DNA of 44,621 bases, taken from assembly GCA_945916235.1 (NCBI GenBank), contig CAMEGQ010000009.1, positions 1-44,621 on the forward strand, given 5' to 3'. The notes under the pieces were generated by a model. The model saw only the letters and a program-made list of their open reading frames with translations. It searched no databases and was not told where the DNA came from. Below, piece after piece: positions 34,079-42,900 of this stretch (the first letter of the stretch is position 1; each line of letters starts with the position of its first letter). The stretch is from an uncultured Porphyromonadaceae bacterium. GTDB taxonomy: Bacteria > Bacteroidota > Bacteroidia > Bacteroidales > Muribaculaceae. Position numbers and translations under genes: made by a program.

Positions 34079-34150
34079 ATGAAAACTAACAATCTGCTTC
34101 GCAAGGCTGTAAAATGGTATTTCGACCACGCCTCCGAAGCCTACAAGTAA
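34079..34150 (+). CDS. Unrecognised 23-residue small protein
   Basis: ATG to TAA of 23 codons, beginning MKTNNLLRKAVKWYF and ending in EAYK. It looks like a basic amphipathic helix with a Trp-Tyr-Phe patch. It is the last frame before a strong terminator. No family recognised; a peptide acting at the membrane or on a partner is only a guess. Confidence 0.45.
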   Translation: MKTNNLLRKAVKWYFDHASEAYK

Positions 34151-34187
34151 ACAACAAACTGAATCAAACTTTTGTAAACATAACCAC

Positions 34188-34219
34188 AACGGCCCCGCCT
34201 CGGGGCCGTTGCCATTTTT
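34188..34219 (+). terminator. Terminator of the orphan small-ORF locus
   Basis: AACGGCCCCG (34188-34197) pairs perfectly with CGGGGCCGTT (34201-34210) around CCT, followed by GCCATTTTTA. It closes a transcript of about 480 bases. Confidence 0.88.
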
Positions 34220-34222
34220 AAC

Positions 34223-34264
34223 CCCCTCTCTATCTTATCTGCGCCCCTCTCTATCTTATCTGCG
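34223..34264. repeat. Exact 21-bp tandem duplication over the tsaC stop codon
   Basis: Bases 34223-34243 and 34244-34264 are identical (CCCCTCTCTATC followed by TTATCTGCG). The tsaC/sua5 stop lies in the right copy, so the left copy is a post-stop duplicate. Confidence 0.95.
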
Positions 34265-34901
34265 TGGGGTTGGCCGAGTCGAGCAGGCCGATGATGCGGG
34301 TGGGCTGGCCCGGCGTTTCGCCGGCGTCGATCAGCGCGTCCACTCCGAGCTGCTCCCAGTGGAGCCTCACCTCATCGGGGAGCGAAGCGGGGTAGAGCGG
34401 CGAATCCTCCGGGTCGCAGAATAGCGCCGACTGGTCCGTAAGGTCGACCTCATCGGTCAGTTCCGGCCACACGGCCGTGGCCGACAGCAGAGGAGACCCG
34501 AGCGTCCGGGCTATTCCCGTGGCGACGGGATTGTCGGGGATGCGCACTCCCACCTCGTGGCGCCCCTTAAAAGCCTTTGCGAGCTTAGGAGATGCCGGAA
34601 GGATGAAAGTGGTAGGTCCCGGTGTCCCTTCGCGCAGGACGCTGAAAGCCCGGTTGTCGATTGAGGCGAAGTCGGAGGCCATGGATATGGAGTCGCATAC
34701 CACCGACAGCCGCTGCTTTGCGGGGTTGATCTCGCGCAGGCGGCATACACGCTCCACGGCGCGATTGTTCAGCGCGTCGCAGCCCAGAGCATAGAATGAG
34801 TCGGTGGGGTAGAGAATCACGCCTCCACGGCGCAGAATTTCGACTGTTTCGTCGAGATAGCGCGGATTCAGGCTCCCGCTATACATTTTATAATAGTTCA
34901 T
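34251..34901 (-). CDS. tsaC: L-threonylcarbamoyladenylate synthase, Sua5/YciO/YrdC type
   Basis: Makes threonylcarbamoyl-AMP from threonine, bicarbonate and ATP for the t6A37 modification of tRNAs reading ANN codons. The 216 residues contain GGVILYPTDSFYALGCDA near 30, a KxR-type site (INPAKQRLSVVC), PGPTTFILPAS near 92, VGVRIPDNPVA near 117 and SPLLSATAV near 137. The extra Sua5 C-terminal domain is absent. Last gene of a four-gene unit with SUI1 and two lipoproteins. ATG at 34886 is an alternative start. Confidence 0.92.
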   Translation of the reverse strand: MNYYKMYSGSLNPRYLDETVEILRRGGVILYPTDSFYALGCDALNNRAVERVCRLREINPAKQRLSVVCDSISMASDFASIDNRAFSVLREGTPGPTTFILPASPKLAKAFKGRHEVGVRIPDNPVATGIARTLGSPLLSATAVWPELTDEVDLTDQSALFCDPEDSPLYPASLPDEVRLHWEQLGVDALIDAGETPGQPTRIIGLLDSANPTQIR

Positions 34902-34933
34902 CAGCTTTTGGGGATATGTCAGATTGTAAGGTG

Positions 34934-35287
34934 TCAGATGATGCGGGCCTTGAGACCCAGAGCCGTGAGCGCATCGAGCACAGCCTTCCGCTTGTCGCCC
35001 TGAATCAGGATTTCGCCGCCGCGCGACGATCCGCCCACACCCAGACGCTGCTTCAGCCGGGAGGCCACGGCGGCTACCTGCTCGTCGTCGAGGGTGAATC
35101 CGGCCACAATCGTAACTTCTTTCCCCTTGCGGCCTTTGCGGTCGAGGATGATGTCAAGCCTTTGGCGCTGGGCGGCATAGGGCTGCTCTTTGGCGGCGTC
35201 GGCCGAGGCGCCGGCGTCAGCTGTCTCCTCGGCCTCGGGCTCCGGCATAGAGTCGCGCAGGGCGGAGAGTGATGATTTCCAGTCCAT
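34934..35287 (-). CDS. SUI1/eIF1-like translation factor (YciH)
   Basis: A 117-residue protein with a variable acidic N-terminus (about 1-40) and a SUI1 domain (about 42-117): LDIILDRKGRKGKEVTIVAGF, LKQRLGVGGSSRGGEILIQGD. The domain is homologous to eukaryotic eIF1 and bacterial YciH, which affect start-codon fidelity. It lies 32 bases before tsaC. Confidence 0.9.
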   Translation of the reverse strand: MDWKSSLSALRDSMPEPEAEETADAGASADAAKEQPYAAQRQRLDIILDRKGRKGKEVTIVAGFTLDDEQVAAVASRLKQRLGVGGSSRGGEILIQGDKRKAVLDALTALGLKARII

Positions 35288-35305
35288 CTCTTGTCGGGAT
35301 AAAGG

Positions 35306-35767
35306 TTATTCCGCTATGGAGTCGAGGGGCTCGTCGCGGGCAATGTCTTCGTCGGTGAGGTCCACCGGATTGTCGATCGAGAGAGCCAGACGGCGCAGAA
35401 GCACGAAGTGGGGCGTATCCTCCACCGGCAGCGACACGAAAAATCCGCGCAGAGAATCGTTCGAGGCGTAGAATGCACGGCGCAGACACACTGTGGCATC
35501 GGCGATATTCTCGTCCTCGTTGCCGTGTTCCGACAGTTTCATGAAGAGGATGCCGAGCTGTCCGGCCTGTGTCTCGGTGACGGCGGCCGAGTCGGGACCC
35601 ATCACCACGGGCAGAAGCATTTCGGCCAGATGCTGGGCCTGACGGTAGTCGCCGTCGGCGTAGGCCGTGGTGGCGTCGGTGAGGGTATCGTCGAAGTTTA
35701 CATGCCCGCCGGAGCAGGCGCCGAGCGCCGGCAGCAGGATGATGAGCAGAAGTCGGAATAGTTTCAT
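35306..35767 (-). CDS. Small lipoprotein of unknown function
   Basis: A 153-residue lipoprotein: signal peptide MKLFRLLLIILLPALGAC with Cys18 as lipidation site, then a helical body with TPR-like character (AYADGDYRQAQHLAEMLLPV, LGILFMKLSEHGNEDENIADA). It probably follows the upstream lipoprotein in one operon. The frame extends in front of this ATG but the signal peptide fixes the start. No family recognised with certainty. Confidence 0.75.
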   Translation of the reverse strand: MKLFRLLLIILLPALGACSGGHVNFDDTLTDATTAYADGDYRQAQHLAEMLLPVVMGPDSAAVTETQAGQLGILFMKLSEHGNEDENIADATVCLRRAFYASNDSLRGFFVSLPVEDTPHFVLLRRLALSIDNPVDLTDEDIARDEPLDSIAE

Positions 35768-35798
35768 AGGTAAGCGGGAGCTGAGAGCTGTATAGGGG

Positions 35799-36212
35799 TT
35801 ATTCTGGTCGGCGGTGATAGTCGTAGACCGCTCCCTGACGCTGCAGGCGCAGGGTGATTTCGTCATATTGGATGATAGGGTAGGCCAGACGCGGAGCCAC
35901 GCTGCCCACCAGCGACGGGTCGCCCTCCTCAATGGTGATCGATGAGGGGTCTGTAGTGATGATGAGCGAATCCTCCTCGACATGCCATGTGCCTGTCACA
36001 CTGTACGAAAGCTCGCCGGGGCGGATGGCGCGCACCACAGCCTGATTCTTGTCGTTGAGCTCGATCAGCGGGTGAGTGTCGGATATGGTCTGGATGTAAT
36101 ATTTGCCTATCATCGACTTTTCGCGCTTGCTCATGCCCGAGCATGCCGAAAGCGTCAGGAGCATAACGGCGGCTACGGCGGCGAGAGAGGCGAAGTGGCG
36201 GATAAGTTTCAT
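35799..36212 (-). CDS. Small lipoprotein, lipocalin-like beta protein
   Basis: A 137-residue lipoprotein with signal peptide and lipobox LSAC (Cys24 from the ATG at 36212), followed by SGMSKREKSMIGKYYIQTI. The rest alternates short strands (SYSVTGTWHVEEDSLIITTD) in the manner of small lipocalin-like or DUF proteins of Bacteroidales. Function unknown. First gene of the unit ending in tsaC; a terminator-like hairpin lies in its leader. Confidence 0.72.
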   Translation of the reverse strand: MKLIRHFASLAAVAAVMLLTLSACSGMSKREKSMIGKYYIQTISDTHPLIELNDKNQAVVRAIRPGELSYSVTGTWHVEEDSLIITTDPSSITIEEGDPSLVGSVAPRLAYPIIQYDEITLRLQRQGAVYDYHRRPE

Positions 36213-36233
36213 TTCTTTGTCCAAGTTCTGTAT

Positions 36234-36280
36234 TTAAAAAAATAAAGATTGCCCGACAGCGTCAGCCGGGCCTGCCGGGC
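36234..36280 (-). terminator. Terminator, possibly an attenuator, before the lipoprotein unit
   Basis: On the minus strand GCCCGGCAG (36280-36272) pairs with CTGTCGGGC (36259-36251) with one G-T pair, and is followed by AATCTTTATTTTTTT. It ends the korA-korB-HAD transcript, but it also lies downstream of a consensus promoter at 36306-36336, so transcripts from that promoter must pass it. Confidence 0.7.
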
Positions 36281-36305
36281 TTCCACCGTCGATGACCCGA
36301 CACTG

Positions 36306-36336
36306 CAAAAGTAGCAATTTTCCGCGTTATTTCAAA
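36306..36336 (-). promoter_or_regulatory. Promoter of the lipoprotein-SUI1-tsaC unit
   Basis: On the minus strand TTTG (36336-36333), 19 bases, TACTTTTG (36313-36306): a full match. It overlaps the last codons of the HAD gene and precedes the hairpin at 36234-36280. Confidence 0.6.
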
Positions 36337-36935
36337 AACTCCATAAACGACGACTGCGGCGGTACATGCACCGACCTGAATCCCAGGCGCGTGGCCGCCT
36401 CGCAGTTGGCCTCGGAATCGTCGAAGAAGGTGGTCTCCTCCGGCACGATGCCGAAGCGCTCCACACACAGGTCGAAGATGCGCTTGTCCGGCTTGCAGCA
36501 GCCGGCCTCGAACGAGGTCACCACCCCGTCGAAGTAGGCGCTGATGTCTCTCCCTTCGCCGGCGAAGGCGTCGCGCAGCGACTGCTCCCACATGATCGGA
36601 TTCGTGTTGGAAATCACGAATGTACGGTGCCCCTCGGCCCGCAGGCGCCGCAGGGCCTCAAGCCTTTGCAGCGGAATCCCGAGGATGAAAGCATTGAAGG
36701 CCTGGTCGATCTGCCCGTCGCTGACGGCCTGCGGGATATGCTTGCGTATCTCCGCGCGGAATTCGTCGGCGCCGATGCGGCCGGCCTCTATGTCGAAGAA
36801 AAATCCTTTCTGCCCGTAGTCGCCCAGATAGTCGGCTATGTCGGCGAATCCGAGTTTCTGAAAGGCATCTATACAATCCCGGCGGCGAATGTCTACGATT
36901 ACGCCGCCAAGGTCAAAAAGTAAATCGCGTGTCAC
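36327..36935 (-). CDS. HAD family phosphatase, YihX-like
   Basis: A 202-residue haloacid-dehalogenase superfamily enzyme. Motif I is FDLGGVIVDI (nucleophile Asp8), motif II ISNTN near 118, motif III KPDKRIF near 155 and motif IV FFDDSEAN near 178. The layout and the DLGGV form resemble YihX, a sugar phosphatase, and have Gly in place of the second Asp of motif I. The substrate cannot be predicted. It follows korB by 30 bases, so it is likely co-transcribed. Confidence 0.9.
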   Translation of the reverse strand: MTRDLLFDLGGVIVDIRRRDCIDAFQKLGFADIADYLGDYGQKGFFFDIEAGRIGADEFRAEIRKHIPQAVSDGQIDQAFNAFILGIPLQRLEALRRLRAEGHRTFVISNTNPIMWEQSLRDAFAGEGRDISAYFDGVVTSFEAGCCKPDKRIFDLCVERFGIVPEETTFFDDSEANCEAATRLGFRSVHVPPQSSFMEFLK

Positions 36936-36965
36936 AGGAGGAAATTTCCGATAGCAATAGTGTCG

Positions 36966-37970
36966 TTATTCAACTGTCCATGTGTCGCCTGCAAGCAGCA
37001 GCTCGCGCAGGCCCGAGAACCCCTTGCGGGCTTTCACATCTTCTACCTGAGCCGCCACTTCGGCGTCGTAGGTCGGTGCCTCCACGTCGCGGATCACACC
37101 CAGCGCCAGCGGCAGTTCGTAGCCGTCCATCATGGCCAGCTGCTGATGCAGGAAGTTGGTGGGAGTGTGTGCGTCGTGAACCAGCACATCGTCGAGCGTG
37201 TATCCGTCCTGACCGATGGTGACGGCCTTCAGGCCGAACCCGTCCTGCACGATACCCTTGTCCATATCCTTGCCGAAGAGCATCTTCTGCCCGTGGACCA
37301 GATGGATGGTGCGGTCGGCGCGCGTCTCGCGGTCGGTGATATACGAGTGGATGCCGTTGTTGAAAATCATGCAGTTCTGCAGCAGTTCCACTACCGACGC
37401 CCCCTTATGGCTGGCGGCGGCCACCATCACCTCCTGCGATATCTTCAGCTCCACGTCGATGGCGCGGGCGAAGAAGTTGCCGCGGGCGCCAAACACCAGC
37501 TCGGCCGGGATGAACGGATCCTCCGTGGTGCCGTAAGGCGACGATTTCGATACGAAACCGCGAGGCGACGTAGGCGAGTACTGGCCCTTGGTCAGGCCGT
37601 AGATTTTATTGTTGAGCAGAAGCATGTTGATGTCCACATTGCGGCGCACGGCGTGGATGAAATGGTTGCCGCCGATGGCCAGGCCGTCGCCGTCGCCGGA
37701 GATCTGCCATACGGTCATCTGAGGGTTGGCCACCTTGAATCCCGTGGCTACGGCGGCGCCGCGGCCATGGATGGTATGGAAGCCGAAGGTGTTCATATAG
37801 TAGGGCAGACGCGACGAGCATCCGATGCCGGAGATCACGGCGGTCATCTCCGGAGCTATGCCCAGAGTGGCCATAGCTTTGTGGAGGCTGTTGAGGATGG
37901 CGTGGTCGCCGCATCCGGCACACCAGCGCACGGGCTGGTCGCTCTTGTAATCTTGGGGTGTGTATGCCAT
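36966..37970 (-). CDS. korB: 2-oxoacid:ferredoxin oxidoreductase, beta subunit
   Basis: The TPP-binding subunit of 2-oxoglutarate (or related 2-oxoacid) synthase; CO2 and reduced ferredoxin are exchanged with acyl-CoA. The 334 residues contain WCAGCGDH (residues 16-23), GIGCSSRLPYY, the TPP motif GDGDGLAIGGNHFIHA with NNKIYGLTKGQYSPTS, and a C-terminal acidic part. Shorter than fused PFOR types, it needs the separate alpha/gamma subunit encoded 33 bases upstream. Confidence 0.94.
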   Translation of the reverse strand: MAYTPQDYKSDQPVRWCAGCGDHAILNSLHKAMATLGIAPEMTAVISGIGCSSRLPYYMNTFGFHTIHGRGAAVATGFKVANPQMTVWQISGDGDGLAIGGNHFIHAVRRNVDINMLLLNNKIYGLTKGQYSPTSPRGFVSKSSPYGTTEDPFIPAELVFGARGNFFARAIDVELKISQEVMVAAASHKGASVVELLQNCMIFNNGIHSYITDRETRADRTIHLVHGQKMLFGKDMDKGIVQDGFGLKAVTIGQDGYTLDDVLVHDAHTPTNFLHQQLAMMDGYELPLALGVIRDVEAPTYDAEVAAQVEDVKARKGFSGLRELLLAGDTWTVE

Positions 37971-38003
37971 GACGAAAAAGAGATTTCGCTTATTGTCTGT
38001 GAA

Positions 38004-39863
38004 TTATTTCGAGAGGATGTCTTTTACGGCAGCCGTGATTTCCTTTACCAGGAAGGGCTGGCCTTCCACCTTGTTGATGCGCTCGATGCGCACGTCGGGG
38101 AAGCGGGCCTGCAGATAGTCGGCAAACTGGCCCGAGTTGAGCTCGGCTACTATTACGCGGCGGAAACGGCGCAGTATGTCGCCGGTATTCTTCGGCAGCG
38201 GGCTGATGTAGCGGAACTGCGACAGCGCCACGGGCGTACCCTGGGCGTTGAGTTCTTCGGCGGCTGTGTAGAGGATGCCGTAGGTGCCACCCCAGCCTAT
38301 CAGCAGGGTATCGGCCTGGGGCGAATCGCATTTGAGCGTAAGCTCGGGGATGTCGTCGGCTATGCGCTCTATCTTCTCGCGGCGGATAGCCACCATCTTG
38401 GCATGGTTCGACGGGGAGTTGGAGATGGCGCCTGTGGCGGCATCCTTTTCCAGACCGCCCAGACGGTGGGGCAGGGCGTCTTCGCCGGGGATGGCCCAGT
38501 AGCGTGCCATGGTCTGCTCATTGCGCAGATACGGACGCCACTGCTCGCGCAGCTCCTCCGGCACGCGAGGCACCTTGATTTCCGGGAATTCGTCGGCTTC
38601 GGGGATGCGCCAGGCCGACGATCCGTTGCCGATGAAGGCGTCGGAAAGAAGTATTACCGGGGTCATATGCTCTATGGCGAGGCGCGAAGCCTCAAAGGCC
38701 ATGTCGAAGCAGTTGGTGGGCGATGTCGGAGCTACCACCACGATGGGCGACTCGCCGTTGCGGCCGTAGAGCGCCTGATTAAGGTCGGTCTGCTCGGTCT
38801 TGGTGGGGAGTCCCGTCGAGGGGCCGCCGCGCATCACGTCGATTACCACCAGCGGCAGCTCGGCCATGACGGCCAGGCCGATGGCCTCACCCTTCAGGGC
38901 GAGCCCCGGGCCTGAGGTGGAGGTGACGCCCAGCGATCCGGCGAACGAGGCGCCGATGGCGGAGCATACGCCGGCTATCTCGTCCTCCATCTGGCAGGCT
39001 TTCACTCCCAGGTCTTTGCGCTTGGCAAGCTCGTGGAGGATGTCGGTGGCCGGGGTGATGGGGTAGGAGCCCAGGTAGAGCGGGCGTCCGGATTTCTCCG
39101 ATGCCATAATCAGACCCCATGCCGTGGCCTCGTTACCCTTCACATCGGTGTAGGTGCCGGGGCGGATTTCATCGGTAGCTATCTTATAGGTGGTCACCGA
39201 AGCATGGATATTGTGGCCGTAGTCGTAGCCGGCGCGGAGCACTTTGGCGTTGGCCTCGTACACTGCGGGCTTCTTGGCAAATTTCTCACGGAGCATCTTC
39301 AGCGCTGCCTCTTCGGGGCGGTCGAACAGCCAGCAGAGCAGGCCGAGCACGAAGATGTTGCGGCATTTCAGAACGGATTTTACGTCCATGCCGCTGTCGG
39401 CCAGCGCGGCCTTGGTCATCGACGTTACGGGCACTTCCACCACCTGAGCCGTGATTCCCAGCTCCTTGATGGGGTCGTCGGTCTCGAACAGCGCCTTCTT
39501 GAGCCCTTCGGGCTTGAAGGAGTCGATGTCAACGATGATTACTCCGCCCTTTTTGAGAAACTTGTAGCTCTGCTTCAGGGCGGCGGGATTCATGGCTACC
39601 AGCACGTCGCATTCGTCGCCGGGGGTGTGTACGCTGTGGCCTACGCTCACCTGAAATCCGCTCACGCCGCCGAGCGACCCCTGCGGGGCGCGTATCTCTG
39701 CGGGATAGTCGGGGAAGGTCGAGACGGAGTTGCCGAGACCGGCCGAAATGTTAGTAAAAATGTTGCCGGCCAGCTGCATGCCGTCGCCGGAGTCGCCGGA
39801 GAACCTGACGGCCACCTTGTCGAGGTGCTGAACTCGCCCGGAGGCCTGATTAGGAGTGTCCAT
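38004..39863 (-). CDS. korA: 2-oxoacid:acceptor oxidoreductase, fused gamma-alpha subunit
   Basis: The catalytic partner of KorB. The 619 residues have an N-terminal gamma domain (about 15-195; GDSGDGMQLAGNIFTN, PDYPAEIRAPQGSL) and a C-terminal alpha domain (about 210-615; YPITPATDILHEL, TSTSGPGLALKGEAIGLAVM, RGGPSTGLPTKTEQTDL). This gamma-alpha fusion with a separate beta subunit is the usual KorAB arrangement of Bacteroidetes. It has its own promoter. Confidence 0.95.
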   Translation of the reverse strand: MDTPNQASGRVQHLDKVAVRFSGDSGDGMQLAGNIFTNISAGLGNSVSTFPDYPAEIRAPQGSLGGVSGFQVSVGHSVHTPGDECDVLVAMNPAALKQSYKFLKKGGVIIVDIDSFKPEGLKKALFETDDPIKELGITAQVVEVPVTSMTKAALADSGMDVKSVLKCRNIFVLGLLCWLFDRPEEAALKMLREKFAKKPAVYEANAKVLRAGYDYGHNIHASVTTYKIATDEIRPGTYTDVKGNEATAWGLIMASEKSGRPLYLGSYPITPATDILHELAKRKDLGVKACQMEDEIAGVCSAIGASFAGSLGVTSTSGPGLALKGEAIGLAVMAELPLVVIDVMRGGPSTGLPTKTEQTDLNQALYGRNGESPIVVVAPTSPTNCFDMAFEASRLAIEHMTPVILLSDAFIGNGSSAWRIPEADEFPEIKVPRVPEELREQWRPYLRNEQTMARYWAIPGEDALPHRLGGLEKDAATGAISNSPSNHAKMVAIRREKIERIADDIPELTLKCDSPQADTLLIGWGGTYGILYTAAEELNAQGTPVALSQFRYISPLPKNTGDILRRFRRVIVAELNSGQFADYLQARFPDVRIERINKVEGQPFLVKEITAAVKDILSK

Positions 39864-39909
39864 ATTGTGTTTTAATGATTGTTTTATCAGTTAATGTGAG
39901 AGTGGGATG

Positions 39910-39940
39910 CAAAGATAAGACTTTCCCGATGAAAAGCAAA
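39910..39940 (-). promoter_or_regulatory. Promoter of korA-korB-HAD
   Basis: On the minus strand TTTG (39940-39937), 19 bases, TATCTTTG (39917-39910). The leader to 39863 is about 40 bases. Confidence 0.75.
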
Positions 39941-39951
39941 ATTAGCAGAGT

Positions 39952-42900
39952 CTATTTGCGCTTCTTGACGGGGCGGGGTGGCGCCGGAGCCGGGATGGAG
40001 TCGTGCATCGGATAGCGCAGGCTGTCGGGGTTCTCGATCAGTCCGGCGCGTATATACTGCAGCGAGTCGGTGTAGCTCAGAGTTTCGTTGTCGAACGATT
40101 TGTCGAGCGACTCCACTGCCGCTGCGCTCTCGTCGGTCTGCGCGTTGCTCTGGAAGGAGAGGCGGCCCAGACGCGCCTTGGAGATGCCCCGGCGGAACAC
40201 ATTGTCGATCTCTTTGACGATATTGATGCGCGTATTGTCGGCGATGGCCTGACGCTCGCCCACCATATTCTCTTTCACCTTGGCGCCGCCCAGACGGAAC
40301 TTCATCTTCTCGGGCGTCCCCTTGATGTTGATGCCGAATTTGAACGGTATGGGCGATTTCAGCACCGACACGTGGTAGTTGAGATTCATCGCCATGTCGT
40401 TATGGCCCATCACTCCGAGCTTGTAGCGGTCGATGTCGAACATGAACGGGAACAGCTCGATGGTGGAGTTCTTCACCAGTACCTCCACGGCCATGTGGTC
40501 GATCATATTATGTTTTTTGTCGCGGAAGAGCAGCCATTTGCTGATCGATTTGAATGTGTCGTCATCGAGAAGCACCAGCGAATCGCCGCTGATTTTCAGC
40601 GCGGCGCGCAGCGAGGGGATGTCGACGTTCATCTGTGGGGTCAGCCCTGTGGTCAGCGCCAGGTCGGCGTTGACAATTCCGGCAAACCCCTTCATGGCGG
40701 GCAGCAGCGAGTCGATGGCGGGTATAAGCGACGACAGGCGGTCGAGACGGAAACGGTCCACTTTCATCCCCAGGCCGAACTGCAGCGAGTCGGGGTTGAG
40801 GCTGTCGTACAGGCCGTCGAGCTGGATGGAGCCCATGTCGGTGCTGGCCGAAAGGTTGCTCAGATTCAGCGCCCCGTCGAAGAGCAGCAGCGCTCCGCGA
40901 AGGTCATGGAGCACGAGGTCGGAGTAGAGCACATTCCGGGCGTTGGTCGTCACTTCGGCTTTTACGTTGCGCGGTACAAGCAGCGGCCCTGTATGGGTCG
41001 TGTCTGCCGAGGCTTCAAGCATGGTCCCGTCAAGGTCTTTATCGTTCCAGATCATCGCCGAGTCGGCTGTCTGCGTCATCGCTCCACCGGCGAAAAGGGC
41101 TTTCACGATTTCGTTTACGTTGATAGTGTCGCTCATCACGCTGAGCGTTAGCCCCAGCGTGTTGTTGCGGCGTCCGATCAGGGCGGGCCTCAGATTGCTG
41201 ACGGTGCCGTTGATCAGGAAGTCGCTCTGGCCGGTGGTCACCTTCAGCTCGCGAAGCTGCAGCGAGTCGGGGTTGAAGGTGAAGTCTACATGGCTCAGGG
41301 TGTTGCGCAGCGGGAATGCGGGCGTCACCAGCCGGCCGCGTGTGGCCTTGATATGTCCCGAGAAATCCCAGTGGCGCAGGAATGAGCGCTCCTCGCCGTC
41401 GAGCTCGAAGTGGATGTCGGCGTCATTCTCCTTAATCTCCTTTCCGCTCTCGGCTGCGGCCTTCCGGGCTTCGCGGCGGGCCTGGATGCGCGCCGAATCG
41501 GCGGCTGTGAGCACCCTCGGCTTGCGCTTATGCAGCTTAAGCTGCGCTGAGGCCTCCTTCAGGGCCACGCGGTTCAGTCCCTGACCGGCCAACAGCCGGC
41601 CTATCCCAAGGGAGGCGTTGATAAGCGGCAGTTTGCCGTCGCCTTTATAGCGCATGAGCGAAGCGTTGGCGGTGGCATGGTCGAGCCACAGACGTATCGA
41701 GTCGGCGGGCGAACTGAGCTTCAGACGGCCCATGCTCATCTTCATCCCGAACGGGTTGATTTCGGTGGTGTCGGCCGATGAGGCGCGGTTGACGCTCCCG
41801 GCTCCGGCGCGGAAATTCTTCAGCTCGATGTCGGCGGCGGGGGTCTGGGCGGCCAGAGTGTCGATGTTGAGCGACAGCGTCAGCAGCGAGTCGACCTTGG
41901 CGCCGTTGTCGGCCACAAAGGCGTTCGACGAGCCGAAGTTCAGCTCGGCACGATGGGTGTATGCCCTCCCTACGGAGTCGATCTGTGCGTCGAAATCGGT
42001 CAGTTTCAGCTCCCCTTTGGCGAAGATGCGGTGGAAATTAGCCACGCTGAAGTCTGAGGCGTGGAAGCGGAAATCGGCCTTCCCCTCCACCTGTCCCGAC
42101 ACCTTCCCGGGGATGGCCTTGGCCACAGCCCGCGGCAGATGCGACAGCGTCAGCAGGCCGGAGAATTTCCCCTCGATTTCTGGATCGGTCAGCGCGTGGG
42201 TCACCGTGGCGTCAAGGCTGGCGTCCATCCCGGCGCCGCGCACCTCCAGCCCCTTCACCGTGAAGGTCGAGGCGTTGATGTCCGAGCCGTCGAAATCGGT
42301 GGCGAACGTGGCAGTGAAGCGCGAGAAATGCCATGTGTCGTAGTCCACGCGGCATGGCGGTATGGTGATGGCCCCTGTCAGCGAGGGGAGTATCGAATCT
42401 GCCAGATTCCACGGATGCTTCAGCCTGACGTTGGCTTTGACTTTCATGTCGGTTTTCAGCCCTTCGACGTAGGGGGCAAACTGCACCGGCAGATGCCGCA
42501 GGGCGTCGGTCAGCTGTATGTCGTCGGTGGTGGCTTCGAATGCGCTCACCATCGGCTCACGGGTGAAGTCGAGCGCCGCGTCGACCTTGGCTCCGAATTC
42601 GGCCATCCTGAGCGTGAACCCGCTGAAACTTACCGCCATGGGCCTGTCGGAATCCCACGTGAGGCATCCGTCGGCCCCGAAGGCTATCGGGTTGGCGTTG
42701 AACTCCGCAAGCATCTCTGTCGCGGCATTGGCGTCGACGGTAATTTTATATTCGGGCGCTCCTTCCGAGGTCAGCGCCACCTCCTTCAGGTTGATGGCCA
42801 CATCGAGCGAATCCTGCAGCGAGCGGTAGCGGATGAGTTCGCCGTTGGCGATGCGGAAGCGGTTGATGGAGATGCGCGGCAGCTCCAGCGCCGACGTATC

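Noticed and set aside
36960-38915. Plus-strand frame of 651 codons opposite korB/korA
   Set aside because: Antisense to two genes with complete catalytic motifs and crossing their junction; His/Val/Gly-rich composition typical of shadow frames.
40003-41151. Plus-strand frame of 382 codons opposite the AsmA gene
   Set aside because: Antisense shadow of a continuous 1137-codon gene with promoter-linked upstream partner.
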